6,224 nucleotides of DNA, from assembly GCA_007120055.1 (NCBI GenBank), contig SKOL01000646.1, positions 1 through 6,224 of the forward strand, given 5' to 3'. Within the stretch, counting starts at the first letter, position 1, and each line of letters starts with the position of its first letter. The stretch comes from Anaerobacillus sp. (GTDB lineage Bacteria; Bacillota; Bacilli; Bacillales_H; Anaerobacillaceae). The notes under the pieces are model-generated. The model was not told the origin of the DNA. It was given only the letters and a program-made list of their open reading frames with translations, and made no database searches. Both the position numbers and the translations under genes were made by a program. Shown piece by piece: positions 5,249 to 6,224 of the stretch.

Positions 5249-6224
5249 CTAAAAACTCCTCACTATCATCGGTTTCATTAACAACATTCACTGCTTCCCA
5301 ATTACCGTTGTAATGAATGAACCACCTAGGTTCAAAAATAACAAATGATTGACGTTTAATCATCATAAACCCGATACTAATGTCTGTTAATAAAAAGCGA
5401 TTAAAACCTTCTTTTTGCATTAATGTTTCGACTAAATCATGACCTGAAGGAACTTTTGTCGTTTGGGTAATATCGACAGGTTCATCTTCCACATAAAACA
5501 ATGGACGTACGTATTCATCAAATTGATGATTACCGTTTCGACTTAACGTAATTTCAAATAAATGATTGATATCAAAGTAACTTGAATCGTACACAGGCCA
5601 ACCATCAATCATTAAACGGAACGTAATTTTTTCATTTGTGTCAAACGTGTTGACTGAATCATAATAAAATGAATTTGTTAATCCCCCATGTCCGTTTAAA
5701 AAATTAACGGCTGACATTAAAATAGGTCGATTACTTCTTTCAACAACATCACCAAACGTTGGATTAATATAGCGTAAAACATTGCCTCCATACAATACGT
5801 TAACCATGCGATTACCATCGGTAAACGATTCCTCACCATCTGATTGGAAATAATGCTTTACAAAGTTCGGATCACTAAACAACGTTTGTTTAAAGTGGTC
5901 TGGGGAAATCGGTTTAGCTAAATACATAACACTATCTATCATTAAAGGGTCTTCTGGTAGAAATGTAACCCTTTTAAACCCATTCCCATAATTAATGACT
6001 TCATGGCTAAAGACTTTATAAAATTGGTCACTTTCTTCTATATCTAGCTCTTCCTTAAACTTACTTGCTGAAATATTCGTGGTAACATTCACATACATTT
6101 GTTCTTTTAAAGAAATCAATTTCCCATCGACTTGCTTTCTGTCGTTTTCATCGCTCAAAAAAAGGACGAGACGATCAAATTCATGAATGATTAACGATTC
6201 AGCATCATTTATTTCAAAGATTTC
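5235..6224 (-). CDS. walH: WalH (YycH), C-terminal part; 5' end beyond window
   Basis: The reading frame is open from the right edge (6224) to TAG at 5235-5237, giving 329 visible residues of a protein that is about 455 long in B. subtilis. The missing N-terminus should hold the cytoplasmic tail and the transmembrane anchor. The first visible residues are EIFEINDAESLIIHEF, continuous with the rest, so a TTG at 6156-6158 is an internal leucine and not a start. The visible part is the soluble extracytoplasmic region: segments such as RPILMSAVNFLNGHGG, RLMIDGWPVYDSS and the C-terminal IFEPRWFIHYNGNW are typical of the YycH family. WalH forms a complex with WalI and WalK to tune WalRK control of cell-wall autolysins. 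It overlaps walI by 14 bases. walR and walK are expected just off the right edge. Confidence 0.93.
   Translation of the reverse strand, partial: EIFEINDAESLIIHEFDRLVLFLSDENDRKQVDGKLISLKEQMYVNVTTNISASKFKEELDIEESDQFYKVFSHEVINYGNGFKRVTFLPEDPLMIDSVMYLAKPISPDHFKQTLFSDPNFVKHYFQSDGEESFTDGNRMVNVLYGGNVLRYINPTFGDVVERSNRPILMSAVNFLNGHGGLTNSFYYDSVNTFDTNEKITFRLMIDGWPVYDSSYFDINHLFEITLSRNGNHQFDEYVRPLFYVEDEPVDITQTTKVPSGHDLVETLMQKEGFNRFLLTDISIGFMMIKRQSFVIFEPRWFIHYNGNWEAVNVVNETDDSEEFLDGLE

Noticed and set aside
5235..6158. walH as a complete 307-residue gene starting at TTG 6156-6158
   Set aside because: The frame stays open to the window edge with family-like sequence, there is no ribosome binding site at the TTG, and the protein would lack its membrane anchor. 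It is a fragment cut by the window.

Overview
The window looks like chromosomal DNA of a low-GC, endospore-lineage Firmicute (Bacillaceae, possibly one of the alkaliphilic or halotolerant genera). The evidence is an AT-rich sequence, strong AAGGAGG-type ribosome binding sites, and the conserved wal (yyc) gene order seen in Bacillus. Every supported gene is on the minus strand, so the window reads right to left in transcriptional order: walH (yycH, cut by the right edge), walI (yycI), walJ (yycJ), an HtrC-type membrane serine protease, a 52-residue CxxH/CxxC protein, rlmH, and a membrane-anchored TraB/GumN-family protein ending 1 base from the left edge.

Right half (2237-6224) is the distal part of the wal operon. 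walH and walI overlap by 14 bases, walI and walJ are 17 bases apart, and a 114-base gap precedes htrC. WalH and WalI are membrane-anchored extracytoplasmic regulators of the WalK sensor kinase. WalJ is a metallo-beta-lactamase-fold nuclease-like protein, and HtrC is a surface-facing protease. A well-formed rho-independent terminator (2237-2291) closes this unit just after htrC.

The 357-base gap at 1953-2309 holds that terminator, a lone perfect DnaA box (2212-2220), an unexplained 80-base element with perfect 17-base inverted ends (2076-2155), and a candidate promoter plus strong ribosome binding site for the next gene.

Left half (2-1952) is a second, probably co-transcribed, unit: the small CxxH/CxxC gene, rlmH (23S rRNA pseudouridine-1915 N3-methyltransferase) and the TraB-family gene. 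Its most striking non-coding feature is a cluster of three perfect TTATCCACA DnaA boxes and one near-perfect box within 100 bases (1751-1850). The cluster spans the gap upstream of rlmH and runs into the 3' end of the small gene. Two boxes overlap a plausible rlmH promoter. From memory, the region upstream of B. subtilis yydA (rlmH) is one of the stable DnaA-binding sites outside oriC, so this is more likely a conserved DnaA-binding locus than chance. The 3' end of rlmH also carries a sequence close to the SCC attachment site consensus, but no integrated element is visible.

Most of the window is conserved core genome. The items most worth a second look are the DnaA-box cluster, the 80-base inverted-repeat element, the Ca2+-loop-like insertion in HtrC, and the uncharacterised CxxH/CxxC and TraB-type proteins.
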